Notes under the pieces: model-generated | Told to the model about the DNA's origin: nothing | Database searches by the model: none | The model's input: only the letters and a program-made list of their open reading frames with translations | Origin: Chloroflexota bacterium | GTDB taxonomy: Bacteria > Chloroflexota > Dehalococcoidia > UBA2979 | Length of the DNA stretch: 33,106 nt | Direction of reading: 5' to 3' | Assembly: GCA_026713865.1 (NCBI GenBank) | Contig: JAPONQ010000009.1 | Coordinates: forward strand, 1 to 33,106 | Shown here: positions 8,461 to 16,413 of the stretch, one piece after another | Layout: each line of letters starts with the position of its first letter | Position numbering within the stretch: position 1 is the first letter of the stretch | Translations under genes and position numbers: made by a program

Positions 8461-8480
8461 CGGCGCCGGCGCCGGCGCCG
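8461..8480. terminator. GC palindrome between convergent genes
   Basis: Three GGCGCC-type units in tandem make a perfect 20-bp palindrome 11 bp after the cupin stop and 20 bp before the cytochrome c stop on the other strand. It could form a cruciform or a bidirectional terminator hairpin. No T tract follows on either strand. Confidence 0.35.
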
Positions 8481-8499
8481 GTGGCGGGGTGCCCGCGAC

Positions 8500-8964
8500 T
8501 CAGCAGGCGCCGAGGTAGGCCTCCTCGCTGAAGAGGCCGTTCGCGCGCTGCACCTCCCGCACGTAGCAGATGATCTGCTGGACCTCGTCCTCGGCCAGGC
8601 CGGGCACGGGCGGCATGTCCCCGAAGGACCAGTGGTGCCGGGGAACCCCGGAGCTCACCGCTCGCACGAAGGCGAAGTCGGCGTGGTGGCCCGGGTGGTA
8701 GACGCCGGCGATGAAGGTCGGTCCCTGGTCGGTGCCGGCCGCGCCCGGACCGTGGCAGGCCGCGCAGTTCGCTCCGAAGAGCGCCTCGCCCGCCCGCGCC
8801 CGCTCGGAGAGGTCGTACGCGCGCGCGGCGCCCGGCTCGCCGCCGCCCGCTCCCGCGCCTCCGCCGGGGGAGGCCTCCTCCTGCCCGCAACCGGGCGCCG
8901 CGAGCGCGAGCACGGCGGCGGCCGCAGCACAGGCGAGAAGCCCCGTCAGCCCGCCGCTCGCCAT
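8500..8964 (-). CDS. Monohaem cytochrome c, predicted lipoprotein
   Basis: This 154-residue exported class I cytochrome c has a hydrophobic signal sequence (about 5-24) ending in an imperfect lipobox (APGC, Cys26). A Gly/Ala-rich linker follows, then the haem site CAACH (about 67-71) and a likely axial Met in GDMPPVPG (about 115-122). It probably shuttles electrons or serves as a donor/acceptor subunit at the outer face of the membrane. The ATG at 8964 follows GGGAGGGGG by about 7 nt. It is the last gene of the rsmA-to-cytochrome run, 23 bp after the nicotinate phosphoribosyltransferase gene. No oxidoreductase partner is adjacent. Confidence 0.85.
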   Translation of the reverse strand: MASGGLTGLLACAAAAAVLALAAPGCGQEEASPGGGAGAGGGEPGAARAYDLSERARAGEALFGANCAACHGPGAAGTDQGPTFIAGVYHPGHHADFAFVRAVSSGVPRHHWSFGDMPPVPGLAEDEVQQIICYVREVQRANGLFSEEAYLGAC

Positions 8965-8987
8965 CCCGGTGCCCCCTCCCGGCCGCT

Positions 8988-10355
8988 TCAGTCTGCCACA
9001 GCGCGGCCGAGGCGGCCCGCCTCGCGGCGGAGCTCGTCGCTCACGACGACGGCGTACGGCGGTCGGGCCGGCTCCAGCGCCCGCAGGCGCTCCGGGAGCC
9101 GCGCGCTCTCGGCCCGGGCGCGCTCGCGGGCGCGCTCGAGCCCTCCCCGCCCCGCCGCGAGCCGCCGCCCACCCCGCATCACCGGGACGAGCAGCGGCTC
9201 GCCCTCGCGGCGCTCCTCCGCCCGCGCCAGCACGTCCCGCTCCGCGACGCCGGAGGCGCTCCGCTCCCGGAAGACCTGCTTGCGCCCGGGGAGCGTCTCC
9301 TTGCCGCGGGAGCGCTTCAGCCTCCCCTCCCCCGCGTAGGCGGCGAGCTTGTAGACGGCGTCCAGGGTCGGCGCGTCGGCGGAGGTCACGGCCCGCGTCC
9401 CCACCCCGTAGGCGTCGATCGGAGCGCCCGAGCCGACAAGCCGGGCGATCTTGTGCTCGTCGAGCCCCCCGCTCGCGATGATGCGAACGCCGGCCAGCCC
9501 GGCCTCGTCGAGCAGGCGCCGCGCCCGCGCCGCGAGCTCCCCCAGCGGCTCCGAGTCGAGCCGGATGGCGCGCACGCGGAAGGCGTCGCCGAGCTCGCGC
9601 GCGAGCTCGACCACCGCCCGCACCCCCGCGAGCGTGTCGAAGGTGTCGACCAGCAGCGTCGTCTCGGGGTGCGTCTCGGCGAAGTCGCGGAAGGCCGCGA
9701 GGTCGTCGCCGCGGGCCTGGACGTAGCTGTGCGCCATCGTGCCGCTGACCGGTATCCCGTAGCGGGCGCCGGCGGCGACGCTCGAGGTCGAGGCCATGCC
9801 GGCGATGTAGAGGGCGCGGGCCGCGAGCAGCCCCGCCTCGGTGCCGTGGGCGCGGCGTGAGCCGAAGTCCGCGACCGGCCGCCCGACCGCCGCCTGGACG
9901 ATGCGCGCGCCCTTGGAGGCGACGAGCGTCTGGAAGTGCAGCTGGTTGATGAGGTAGGTCTCGACCAGCTGCGCCTCCGCCACGGGCGCCTCCACCACCA
10001 GCAGCGGCTCGCCGGCGAACGCCGGCGTTCCCTCGGGCATGGCGTCGACGTCGCCGGTGAAGCGGAGCCCTCCGAGCCAGTCGAGGAAGGGGCCGGGGAA
10101 GCCCAGGCCCTCCAGCGCGGCGAGCGCCTCCGGCCCGAAGGCGAGGCTCTCCAGGTAGGCGAGCGCCGAGTCGAGCCCGCACGCGAGGAGGTAGTTGCGC
10201 CCCGCGGGGAGGCTCCTCGAGTAGAGCTCGAAGGTCGCCCGCGCCTGCAGGCCGTGCTCGCGGTAGGCCTGGAGCATCGTGAACTCGTAGAGGTCGGTGT
10301 AGAGCGCGGGGTCGATGGCCCCCGCGCCGGCCCGGGGGCCGCCGCCCGCGCTCAC
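8988..10355 (-). CDS. pncB: Nicotinate phosphoribosyltransferase
   Basis: This 455-residue enzyme makes nicotinate mononucleotide from nicotinate and PRPP in NAD salvage (Preiss-Handler branch). The N-terminus has the family signature ALYTDLYEFTMLQAY (about 17-31). Residues near 170-180 (DFGSRRAHG) and 208 (SGTMAHSYV) hold active-site positions, including the family's phosphorylatable-type His. IIASGGLDEHKI and DAYGVGT form the phosphate-binding C-terminal barrel. The GTG start overlaps the TGA of the nicotinamidase gene, so the two consecutive pathway enzymes are translationally coupled. Confidence 0.92.
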   Translation of the reverse strand: MSAGGGPRAGAGAIDPALYTDLYEFTMLQAYREHGLQARATFELYSRSLPAGRNYLLACGLDSALAYLESLAFGPEALAALEGLGFPGPFLDWLGGLRFTGDVDAMPEGTPAFAGEPLLVVEAPVAEAQLVETYLINQLHFQTLVASKGARIVQAAVGRPVADFGSRRAHGTEAGLLAARALYIAGMASTSSVAAGARYGIPVSGTMAHSYVQARGDDLAAFRDFAETHPETTLLVDTFDTLAGVRAVVELARELGDAFRVRAIRLDSEPLGELAARARRLLDEAGLAGVRIIASGGLDEHKIARLVGSGAPIDAYGVGTRAVTSADAPTLDAVYKLAAYAGEGRLKRSRGKETLPGRKQVFRERSASGVAERDVLARAEERREGEPLLVPVMRGGRRLAAGRGGLERARERARAESARLPERLRALEPARPPYAVVVSDELRREAGRLGRAVAD

Positions 10356-10942
10356 GCGAGCTGCGCGCCCGCCTCGCGCATCGCCTCAAGCGCCCGCTCC
10401 CCGTCGCCGGGCTCGAGGTCGACGGCGCGGATCGCGTCCCGGAGCACCGTCGTCTCGAAGCCGAGCCGGAGCGCGTCGAGCGCCGTCTCCTTCACGCAGT
10501 AGTCGGTGGCGAGCCCCGCCACCAGCACGTGCTCCACGCCGCGCAGGCGCAGCAGCCCCTCGAGCTCGGTCGCGGCCTGCTCGCCGCGCTCGACGTCGCG
10601 CACGGTGAAGCCGGAGTAGCCGTCCTCGCCGTCGACGCCCTTGCGGACGCGCGGGGCGTCCTCAGGCGCCAGCAACTCGTCGTGGAGCTCTGCCCCCCAG
10701 GATCCGCCGACGCAGTGCACCGGCCAGATGCCGCCGTCCCGGGCGAAGTGCGGCGTCTGCTCCGGGTGCCAGTCCTGCGTGTAGGCGACGAGCGCGCCCG
10801 CCTCCCGGGCCCGCTCAATCTCGCGGTTGGCGGCGGCGATCGCCTGCGGGGCCCCCGCCACGTAGAGCGATCCCTCCGGGTGGGCGAAATCGTTCTGCAC
10901 GTCGACGACGACCAGGGCCGTGCGCGCGCCGTACTCCCTCAC
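10352..10942 (-). CDS. pncA: Nicotinamidase
   Basis: This 196-residue isochorismatase-fold amidohydrolase converts nicotinamide to nicotinate. The catalytic triad is visible: Asp in VVDVQNDF (near 15), Lys in RKGVDG (near 100) and Cys in ATDYCVK (near 146). Metal-binding residues come from TQDWHPEQTPHF (about 55-66). I prefer the GTG at 10942 over the one at 10948 because GGGAGG (10953-10948) would then sit 5 nt upstream rather than touching the start codon. It feeds its product directly to the overlapping pncB gene. Confidence 0.9.
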   Translation of the reverse strand: MREYGARTALVVVDVQNDFAHPEGSLYVAGAPQAIAAANREIERAREAGALVAYTQDWHPEQTPHFARDGGIWPVHCVGGSWGAELHDELLAPEDAPRVRKGVDGEDGYSGFTVRDVERGEQAATELEGLLRLRGVEHVLVAGLATDYCVKETALDALRLGFETTVLRDAIRAVDLEPGDGERALEAMREAGAQLA

Positions 10943-11018
10943 CGCCACCTCCCGGCCCCGCCGCCTGAGGGTATACCGCGCGCTGAGGCTGCGGCAGCGG
11001 GCGGAGCGGCCCGAGGCG

Positions 11019-11444
11019 CTACCCGGAGGCCGCCAAGAGCGGCAGCGCCCAGCCGAAGGCGGCGGCGGCGATCGCTGCCGTCTGCGCCATCGGCGAGCTC
11101 AGGCGTCCGCGGATGATCGCGGCGAGCCCGAGCAGGGAGCCCACGGCGACGAGGACCGAGAGCGTGAAGAGCCCGTTCGGGCTGCCGAGGCCCGCGCCCG
11201 GGCGCTCCGACTCCGCACGCAGGTAGGCGGCTCCGAGCACGAGCCCGGTCGCCGTCCAGCCGAGCAGGAGCCCGTTCGCGACCAGGGCGCCCACGAGCGG
11301 GAGCGGCCGCCCGCCGCCTGCGGCGCGCCGCCGCCACCGCTCCGAGCGCACGAGCGCCCGCAGCACGACGGCCGAGCTCGCGAGCGCCGCGCCGGCGCCC
11401 GCGATGAAGCCGGCGAGCAGCGCCTGGCCGGTCGCCCCGTCCAT
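11019..11444 (-). CDS. Hypothetical integral membrane protein
   Basis: This 141-residue protein has four predicted membrane segments (about 6-29, 49-72, 90-110 and 118-139) separated by short loops, with an Arg-rich cytoplasmic loop near 34-43. The ATG lies 3 bp after the ispE stop codon, so it belongs to the same transcript. No catalytic or binding motif is recognisable and I cannot name the family. Confidence 0.65.
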   Translation of the reverse strand: MDGATGQALLAGFIAGAGAALASSAVVLRALVRSERWRRRAAGGGRPLPLVGALVANGLLLGWTATGLVLGAAYLRAESERPGAGLGSPNGLFTLSVLVAVGSLLGLAAIIRGRLSSPMAQTAAIAAAAFGWALPLLAASG

Positions 11445-11447
11445 CGC

Positions 11448-12392
11448 TCAGCCCCCGCCGGCCGCGCCGGGCGGCGGCAGCTCGCGCGCGGCGCGCGCGG
11501 CGTCCCGGCCCAGCGTGCGGGCGGGGATCACGAGCGCTCCCCGCGCCCGGAAGGCCTCGGCGAGCTCCGCCCGCTTCGCCCGCTCGTGCACGAGGACGTA
11601 GACGGCGGGTCCGGCGCCGCAGAGGTGCAGCGTCGGCGCCCCCGCCGCGCGGTAGGCGGCGTAGTGCGCGACGAGCTCGGGCTCGGAGCGCTCGACCGCG
11701 GCCTCGAAGGCGTTGACGAGGTCGCCGGCGGGGGGCGGCGCGCGGCGGGCGAGGCGGTGCGCGAGGCGCCGCGAGCGCTCGCCGCCGGAGTAGTCGCGCG
11801 CGGTGAGCGCGGCGTAGCGGCGGGCGGTCTTGCCGGGGGCCTCCGGCACCGGCGGGACCAGCACCAGCATCGAGAGCGGCCTGAGGTCGGGGAGCGGCTC
11901 GATCCGCTCCCCGCGCCCCGCCGCCCGCGCGGCGCCGCCGGCGAGGAAGAACGGCACGTCCGATCCGAGCGAGGCCGCGAGCGCGGCCAGGCGCTCCCCG
12001 TCCCAGCCGAGCTCCCACAGCGCGTCGAGGCCGCGCAGCACGGCCGCGGCGTCGGAGGAGGCGCCGCCGAGCCCGGCCGGATGCGGGACGCGCTTCTCCA
12101 CCTCGATGTGCAGGTCGGGCTGACGGCCCGAGGCCTCCGCCAGCGCGCGCGCCGCCGCGCCTGCGAGCTCGCTCCCGGAATCGATGCCGGAGGCGTGCGG
12201 GCCCGAGACGGCGACCGAGAGGCCCGCACCCCGGGGCCGCGGCCGGAGGCGCACCTGGTCGCAGAGGTCGATGGTGGTGAGCACTGTGTCGATCTCGTGG
12301 TAGCCGTCTCCCCGCGGCCCCAGCACCTCGAGCGCGAGGTTGAGCTTCGCGGGCGCGACGAGCTCGAGCCCCGCCCCGGCCCCGGCCGTCAT
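11448..12392 (-). CDS. ispE: 4-(cytidine 5'-diphospho)-2-C-methyl-D-erythritol kinase
   Basis: This 314-residue GHMP kinase phosphorylates CDP-methylerythritol in the non-mevalonate (MEP) isoprenoid pathway. It has the N-terminal APAKLNLALEVLGPRGDGYHE (Lys16 and substrate-binding His). The ATP-binding glycine loop PAGLGGASSDAAAVL lies at about 104-118, and a C-terminal GHMP motif at about 275 (LHLCGAGPAVYVL). It is slightly longer than typical because of an Ala/Pro-rich tail. Only one base separates its ATG from the rsmA stop, matching the frequent rsmA-ispE linkage in Gram-positive-type genomes. Confidence 0.92.
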   Translation of the reverse strand: MTAGAGAGLELVAPAKLNLALEVLGPRGDGYHEIDTVLTTIDLCDQVRLRPRPRGAGLSVAVSGPHASGIDSGSELAGAAARALAEASGRQPDLHIEVEKRVPHPAGLGGASSDAAAVLRGLDALWELGWDGERLAALAASLGSDVPFFLAGGAARAAGRGERIEPLPDLRPLSMLVLVPPVPEAPGKTARRYAALTARDYSGGERSRRLAHRLARRAPPPAGDLVNAFEAAVERSEPELVAHYAAYRAAGAPTLHLCGAGPAVYVLVHERAKRAELAEAFRARGALVIPARTLGRDAARAARELPPPGAAGGG

Positions 12393-12393
12393 C

Positions 12394-13317
12394 TCAGCCC
12401 GCCCCCAGCGCCCGGGGATGGCGCGCGAGCACGAGGCGCAGCAGCCGCTCCCAGTCGGGGAGCGTCAGGTGCTGCGCGCGCAGCGAGGGCTCGACCTCCG
12501 CTTCGGCCAGGAGCGCCCGCAGCCGGTCGGCCGGGAGCCCCAGCGCCGGCGGCAGCACGTTGTGCAGCTGCTTGCGCGGCTGCGAGAAGCCGGCCCGCAG
12601 CAGCGCCGTCAGCGCCTCGCGCTCGGCCGGCTCGAGCTGGAGCGGCGGCGCGGCCCAGCGCTCGACGCGGATCAGCGCCGAGTGCACCCGGGGCCGGGGC
12701 CAGAAGGCGGAGGGCGGGAGCTCGAGCACGACCTCGGCCGCTCCGTAGAGCCGGGTCACGAGCGAGAGCAGCGACTCGCGGCGGTCCCCGCCGACGATGC
12801 GGCGCGCGAGCTCGCGCTGCACCAGCACGACGATGCGCCGCGGCGGCTCGGCCGCATCGAGCAGGCGCCTGAGCACGGGCTGGGTGATGTAGTAGGGGAG
12901 GTTGCCGACCGCGACGTAGGGCGGCCCGGCGCCCGCCTCGGCGAGGAGCTCCTCCGCCTCGAAGTCGAGCACGTTCGCGGCGAGCACCTCGAGCCGGGGG
13001 GAGGGGACGCGCCTGCGCGCGAGGTCGGCGAGCTCCTCGTCGAGCTCGACGGCGACGACGCGGCCGCCCGGCTCGACCCGGGCGACGAGCTCGGCCGTGA
13101 GGCCGCCCGGCCCGGCGCCCACCTCGAGCACGGTGTCCCCGGGCCCGACGCGTGCCGCCTCCGCGATGCGGCCGAGCGCCAGCTCGTCGACGAGGAAGTT
13201 CTGGCCGAGCGCCGCTCGCGGCCGCAGCCCGGCGCGGCGCAGCGCCGCCGGGATCTCACCGTCCCCATCGCCGCGCGCGCGGCGGCGCCGGCCCCGCGCC
13301 GGTCGCGTGGGGCTCAT
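12394..13317 (-). CDS. rsmA: 16S rRNA (adenine1518-N6/adenine1519-N6)-dimethyltransferase
   Basis: This 307-residue KsgA/RsmA homologue dimethylates two adjacent adenines in helix 45 of 16S rRNA during 30S maturation. It has LGQNFLVD (about 37-44), SAM motif I VLEVGAGPGGLT (about 63-74), acidic motif II VAVELDEEL and the catalytic motif NLPYYI (about 143). An extra Arg-rich N-terminal stretch (about 7-16) precedes the fold, which could mean the true start is downstream, although no better start codon with a ribosome binding site is apparent. It lies 42 bp after the SRP RNA gene. Confidence 0.92.
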   Translation of the reverse strand: MSPTRPARGRRRRARGDGDGEIPAALRRAGLRPRAALGQNFLVDELALGRIAEAARVGPGDTVLEVGAGPGGLTAELVARVEPGGRVVAVELDEELADLARRRVPSPRLEVLAANVLDFEAEELLAEAGAGPPYVAVGNLPYYITQPVLRRLLDAAEPPRRIVVLVQRELARRIVGGDRRESLLSLVTRLYGAAEVVLELPPSAFWPRPRVHSALIRVERWAAPPLQLEPAEREALTALLRAGFSQPRKQLHNVLPPALGLPADRLRALLAEAEVEPSLRAQHLTLPDWERLLRLVLARHPRALGAG

Positions 13318-13359
13318 CGCCCGCCCGCGCCGCCCCTCCGCGGCCGGGCCAGGGCCTGT

Positions 13360-13626
13360 GGTCGTGCCCCGCCGTCGAATCGCACCACGAGCATCCCCCC
13401 GTCCGGCAGCTCAAGCCCGGCACTCCTGCGGCACCCGATAGGACCGACGTACCGCTGCTTCCTTCCGGACCTGACGGGGTTGGCCGGGTATCGCCGCGCA
13501 GGACCAGACTCTCGACGCCGCCTCGCGGGGCGAGCGGCTCCCGGTGTCGACCCTCGGGCGGGCGTTCAGCCCCGCTGAAGCGGATTGCGGGTACAGGGCA
13601 CCGCTAGCTCCCCACCTAGCACGACC
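13360..13626 (-). ncRNA. ffs: Signal recognition particle RNA, large bacterial type with Alu domain
   Basis: The minus strand contains the invariant SRP S-domain core GTCAGGTCCGGAAGGAAGC (complement of about 13461-13481), with its GGAA tetraloop and asymmetric loop. The 5' portion (GCTAGGTGGGGAGCTAGCGG followed by GTGCCCTGTA) matches the Alu-type 5' domain of long SRP RNAs. The termini pair perfectly: GGTCGTGC at 13626-13619 with GCACGACC at 13367-13360, which sets the ends and gives 267 nt. The RNA scaffolds Ffh for co-translational targeting of membrane proteins. A consensus promoter lies directly upstream. Open frames drawn across this stretch on either strand are not real genes. Confidence 0.95.
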
Positions 13627-13633
13627 GCCGCCG

Positions 13634-13663
13634 ATCGTAGGCGCGCGCTCTTCCCCCGGTCAA
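13634..13663 (-). promoter_or_regulatory. SRP RNA promoter
   Basis: On the minus strand TTGACC (13663-13658) and TACGAT (13639-13634) are separated by 18 bp. The RNA 5' end inferred independently from terminal pairing (13626) lies 8 positions after the last -10 base, leaving 7 intervening nt. This is the standard distance and makes it a good reference for housekeeping promoters in this genome. Confidence 0.8.
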
Positions 13664-13772
13664 AGCGGAGCCGCGTGGCGGGTCGCGCGGGGGCGCCGCG
13701 TCCACGGCGCGTGGCGGGGGCAGCGGCTACGATGTCGGGCGGCGGCCGCGGCGGGGCGCCGGGAGGCTCATG

Positions 13773-15125
13773 ATGCGCGTGCTCTCGATCGGCCATCCGC
13801 TTCCGAACCCCGCGGTCGACAACCGCACGATCTTCGATGCGCCGACGCTCTTCGACTACGAGGCGATCATCGTCGACCTGGAGGCGGTGCAGGAGTCGAT
13901 CCGCGAGGCGGCGCTCGCCACCGCGCCGCACCAGACCTCCGCCGGCGTCCCCGTCGCCAACGGCGAGAGCATCGCCGGCGCCGCGGGCCTGGCCGAACTG
14001 CTGAGCCGCCGCCGCGACGAGATGGCGCGCGCGCTCGAGCGCGGCGCCGTCGTCGCCGCCTACCTCCACCCGACATCGCTCGTCACCGAGGTCGCGGGGA
14101 TGAGCGGCCTCGACCGCTACTTCCTGCTCCCCGCCCCCGCCGGGATGGGGTGGGACGCGCAGACGATCCGCGGCGGCGAGGGCCGCACCGGCGCGATCGT
14201 CGATCACGCCCATCCCTTCGCCCCCGTGGTCGAGGCGACCCGCCGGCGGCTGCACTACCGCGCCTACCTCAACGACCGCGCCCCGGGCGTCGCCGAGCAC
14301 CAGCGCGTCTTCGTGCGGTCGGCGGGCGGGGCGCCGATCGGCGCGCAGCTGCCGGTGCTCGCCGGGCAGCTGGTGCTGCTGCCGGCGATCGCGGCGGGCA
14401 GCGTCCAGGAGGCGATGCCGGAGGCGCAGGCCGTGGTCGCGGCGATGCGGGAGGCGCTGGGCCGGGTCGACGACGACCGCCGCCCGCGCTGGCTCGACGA
14501 GCAGGAGGTGCCGGGGCTGGCGGAGCGCGAGGAGCGGGTCGAGGAGGCGCGCGCGGCGCTGGAGCGCGCGCAGGGCGCCTACGACGACGCCCGCGCCGCC
14601 GCCTCGGAGCTGAGCCCCCTGCGCGAGGTGCTGTGGCGCGCCGGCGAGCAGGCGCTGATGCCGGCCGTGCTGCGCTGCCTGGAGCTGCTGGGCTTCGGGG
14701 CGCGCGAGGACGGGTCGGGATGGCTCCTGACCTCGCCCGAGGGCGAGTTGCTGCTCGAGTCGGAGGCCTCGGAGCGCGAGGTCGGGATGGCGCCGCACTA
14801 CCGCCTGCGCGCGCGCGCCGACCGGTTGCTCGAGGAGCGGGCGCGCCCCGCGCGGGGCCTGGTCGTGGTATCCGGCCACCGCCTGACGGAGCCGGGTCGG
14901 CGCGAGGCGCAGCCGGGCGAGGCGCTCCGCGTCGCGTCCGAGTCGGTCGGCTACGCGCTGCTCGCGGCCGACGAGCTCTTCGCGGCCGCGAGCGCGGCCC
15001 TGGCCGGGGCCGACGCAGCGACCCTCGCCGGCTGGCGCACCCGCCTGGTCGCGGCCGACGGTCCGGTCGCGCTCACGGGCGGCGACCAGGGGGAGGCGGA
15101 CACGGCGCAGGCCGGGGAGGGCTAG
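13773..15125 (+). CDS. Protein of unknown function with C-terminal PD-(D/E)XK-like domain
   Basis: This protein has about 450 residues. GGGAGG (13761-13766) lies 6 nt before the second of two adjacent ATG codons, so 13773 is favoured over 13770. A possible -10 (TACGAT) is at 13728-13733. The N-terminal half (1-235) is alpha/beta and unrecognised. About 245-285 is a charged coiled coil (LAEREERVEEARAALERAQ). The last 150 residues resemble the restriction-endonuclease-like domain seen with coiled coils in orphan proteins: LELLGF at its start, a strand ELLLESEAS where active enzymes have an ExK-type motif, then RGLVVVSGHRL and VGYALLAADELF. The catalytic Lys seems replaced, so it may bind nucleic acid without cutting it. 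Fold assignment is by pattern only. Confidence 0.7.
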   Translation: MRVLSIGHPLPNPAVDNRTIFDAPTLFDYEAIIVDLEAVQESIREAALATAPHQTSAGVPVANGESIAGAAGLAELLSRRRDEMARALERGAVVAAYLHPTSLVTEVAGMSGLDRYFLLPAPAGMGWDAQTIRGGEGRTGAIVDHAHPFAPVVEATRRRLHYRAYLNDRAPGVAEHQRVFVRSAGGAPIGAQLPVLAGQLVLLPAIAAGSVQEAMPEAQAVVAAMREALGRVDDDRRPRWLDEQEVPGLAEREERVEEARAALERAQGAYDDARAAASELSPLREVLWRAGEQALMPAVLRCLELLGFGAREDGSGWLLTSPEGELLLESEASEREVGMAPHYRLRARADRLLEERARPARGLVVVSGHRLTEPGRREAQPGEALRVASESVGYALLAADELFAAASAALAGADAATLAGWRTRLVAADGPVALTGGDQGEADTAQAGEG

Positions 15126-16327
15126 GAGCCCGGGGCCGCCGCCAGCGGGCGGTCCAGCTCCGTCGGCTCGGCGTAGTCGACGCCCTCGACGCCGAAGCCG
15201 AAGAGCTGCTCGAAGTCGCGGCGGTATCCGCGGTAGTCGCTGAGCTGCTCCAGGTTCTCCGTCGCGATGCGCTCCCAGATCCCGGCGACGCGCGCCTGCA
15301 CCGCCGGCTCCATCTCGAGGTCGTCGAGGCGGATCCGCCCCTCCGCGTCGACATCGCCCGCTGAGGCGGCCGCCAGCCGCTCGCCGAAGAGGCGGACGAT
15401 CTGCTCGGTCGCGCCCTCGTGCGTGCCGCGCTCCTTCATCACACGGAAGAGGATCGCGGCGTAGAGCGCGAAGGCCGGGATCGCCGCCGACGCCTGCGTC
15501 ACGACCGCCTTGTTGAGCGAGACCCAGGCACCGCCGCCGTCCCGGGCGAGGCGCGAGGAGATCTCGCGGGCCGTCGCCTCCAGGTGCTCCTTGGCACGGC
15601 CGATCGTGCCGTGGCGGTAGATGGCCTGCGTCAGCTCGCCCCCGACGTAGCTGTAGGCGAGCGTGCGCGCCCCCGGCGCCAGCAGCCCCGCCTCCCGCAG
15701 CTGCTCCATCCAGGCGGCCCAGTCGTCGCCCCCCATCACGCGCACGGTGGCCTCGATCTCCTCGGCGCTGGCCGCCTCGATGGAGGTCTCGCGCACCTCC
15801 CCGGAGCGCAGGTCGATCGACTTCCCCCGGAAGGGGGCGCCGACCGGCTTGAGCGTGGTCCGCCAGCTCGCGCCGCTCGCCTCGTCGTCGCGCCGGGGCG
15901 CGGCGAGCGAGTAGACGACCAGGTCGAGCGGGCCGAAGCGCTCGGCGAGCGCCTCCATCACGCGGCGCTTCACGTCGACCGAGAAGGCGTCCCCGTTCAC
16001 CGTCTCGAGGTGGCGCCCCCCGGCGGCCGCCAGGCGGTGAGCCTCGGCCAGGTTGTACCAGCCGGCGCTCCCGCCGCGGTCGCCCCGGGGAGCCCGCTCC
16101 AGGCAGACCCCGAGCGTGGCGGCGCCGGCGCCGAAGAGCGAGCAGAGCAGGCTCGCGAGGCCGTAGCCGGTCGAGGAGCCGATCACCAGGGCGTTCCCAA
16201 GCGGCGGCATCGGCCCGGCGGCGCGGACGGTCTCCACCTCGCGCCGCACGCGCTCGGCGCAGCCCTCGGGATGCGCCGTGAGGGAGATGAAGCCCCGGAT
16301 CCGCGGCTCGACGACCTCAAGCGGCAT
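15122..16327 (-). CDS. fabV: Trans-2-enoyl-CoA/ACP reductase (NADH)
   Basis: This 401-residue enzyme reduces the enoyl double bond in the last step of fatty-acid elongation. It is an enlarged short-chain dehydrogenase of the FabV/TER class, naturally less sensitive to triclosan than FabI. It has the family N-terminus PRIRGFISLTAHPEGC, the NADH site GSSTGYGLAS (about 49-58), and the catalytic Tyr/Lys region YSYVGGELTQAIYRHGTIGRAK (Y-x8-K spacing for the second Tyr). The ATG at 16327 follows GGAGAGGGGG and matches the family start; the upstream extension is rejected. Its stop overlaps the stop of the convergent gene by 4 bp. Confidence 0.92.
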   Translation of the reverse strand: MPLEVVEPRIRGFISLTAHPEGCAERVRREVETVRAAGPMPPLGNALVIGSSTGYGLASLLCSLFGAGAATLGVCLERAPRGDRGGSAGWYNLAEAHRLAAAGGRHLETVNGDAFSVDVKRRVMEALAERFGPLDLVVYSLAAPRRDDEASGASWRTTLKPVGAPFRGKSIDLRSGEVRETSIEAASAEEIEATVRVMGGDDWAAWMEQLREAGLLAPGARTLAYSYVGGELTQAIYRHGTIGRAKEHLEATAREISSRLARDGGGAWVSLNKAVVTQASAAIPAFALYAAILFRVMKERGTHEGATEQIVRLFGERLAAASAGDVDAEGRIRLDDLEMEPAVQARVAGIWERIATENLEQLSDYRGYRRDFEQLFGFGVEGVDYAEPTELDRPLAAAPGS

Positions 16328-16400
16328 CGCGCCCCCTCTCCGCCGGAACTCTACCCGCGCCCGCCCGCGCGCGCGATCGTCCCCGGGCCCGGCCATCGGG

Positions 16401-16406
16401 TACGAT
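16401..16406 (+). promoter_or_regulatory. TACGAT -10 box of a leaderless transcript
   Basis: TACGAT ends 7 nt before the ATG at 16414, the same distance that separates TACGAT from the SRP RNA 5' end. The predicted first transcript base is therefore the A of ATG, and no ribosome binding site is present. The -35 region is not recognisable. Confidence 0.5.
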
Positions 16407-16413
16407 CGCGGCG

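Noticed and set aside
13152-13607. Open frames across 13320-13640 on both strands
   Set aside because: The stretch is the SRP RNA gene; conserved RNA core and terminal pairing explain it.
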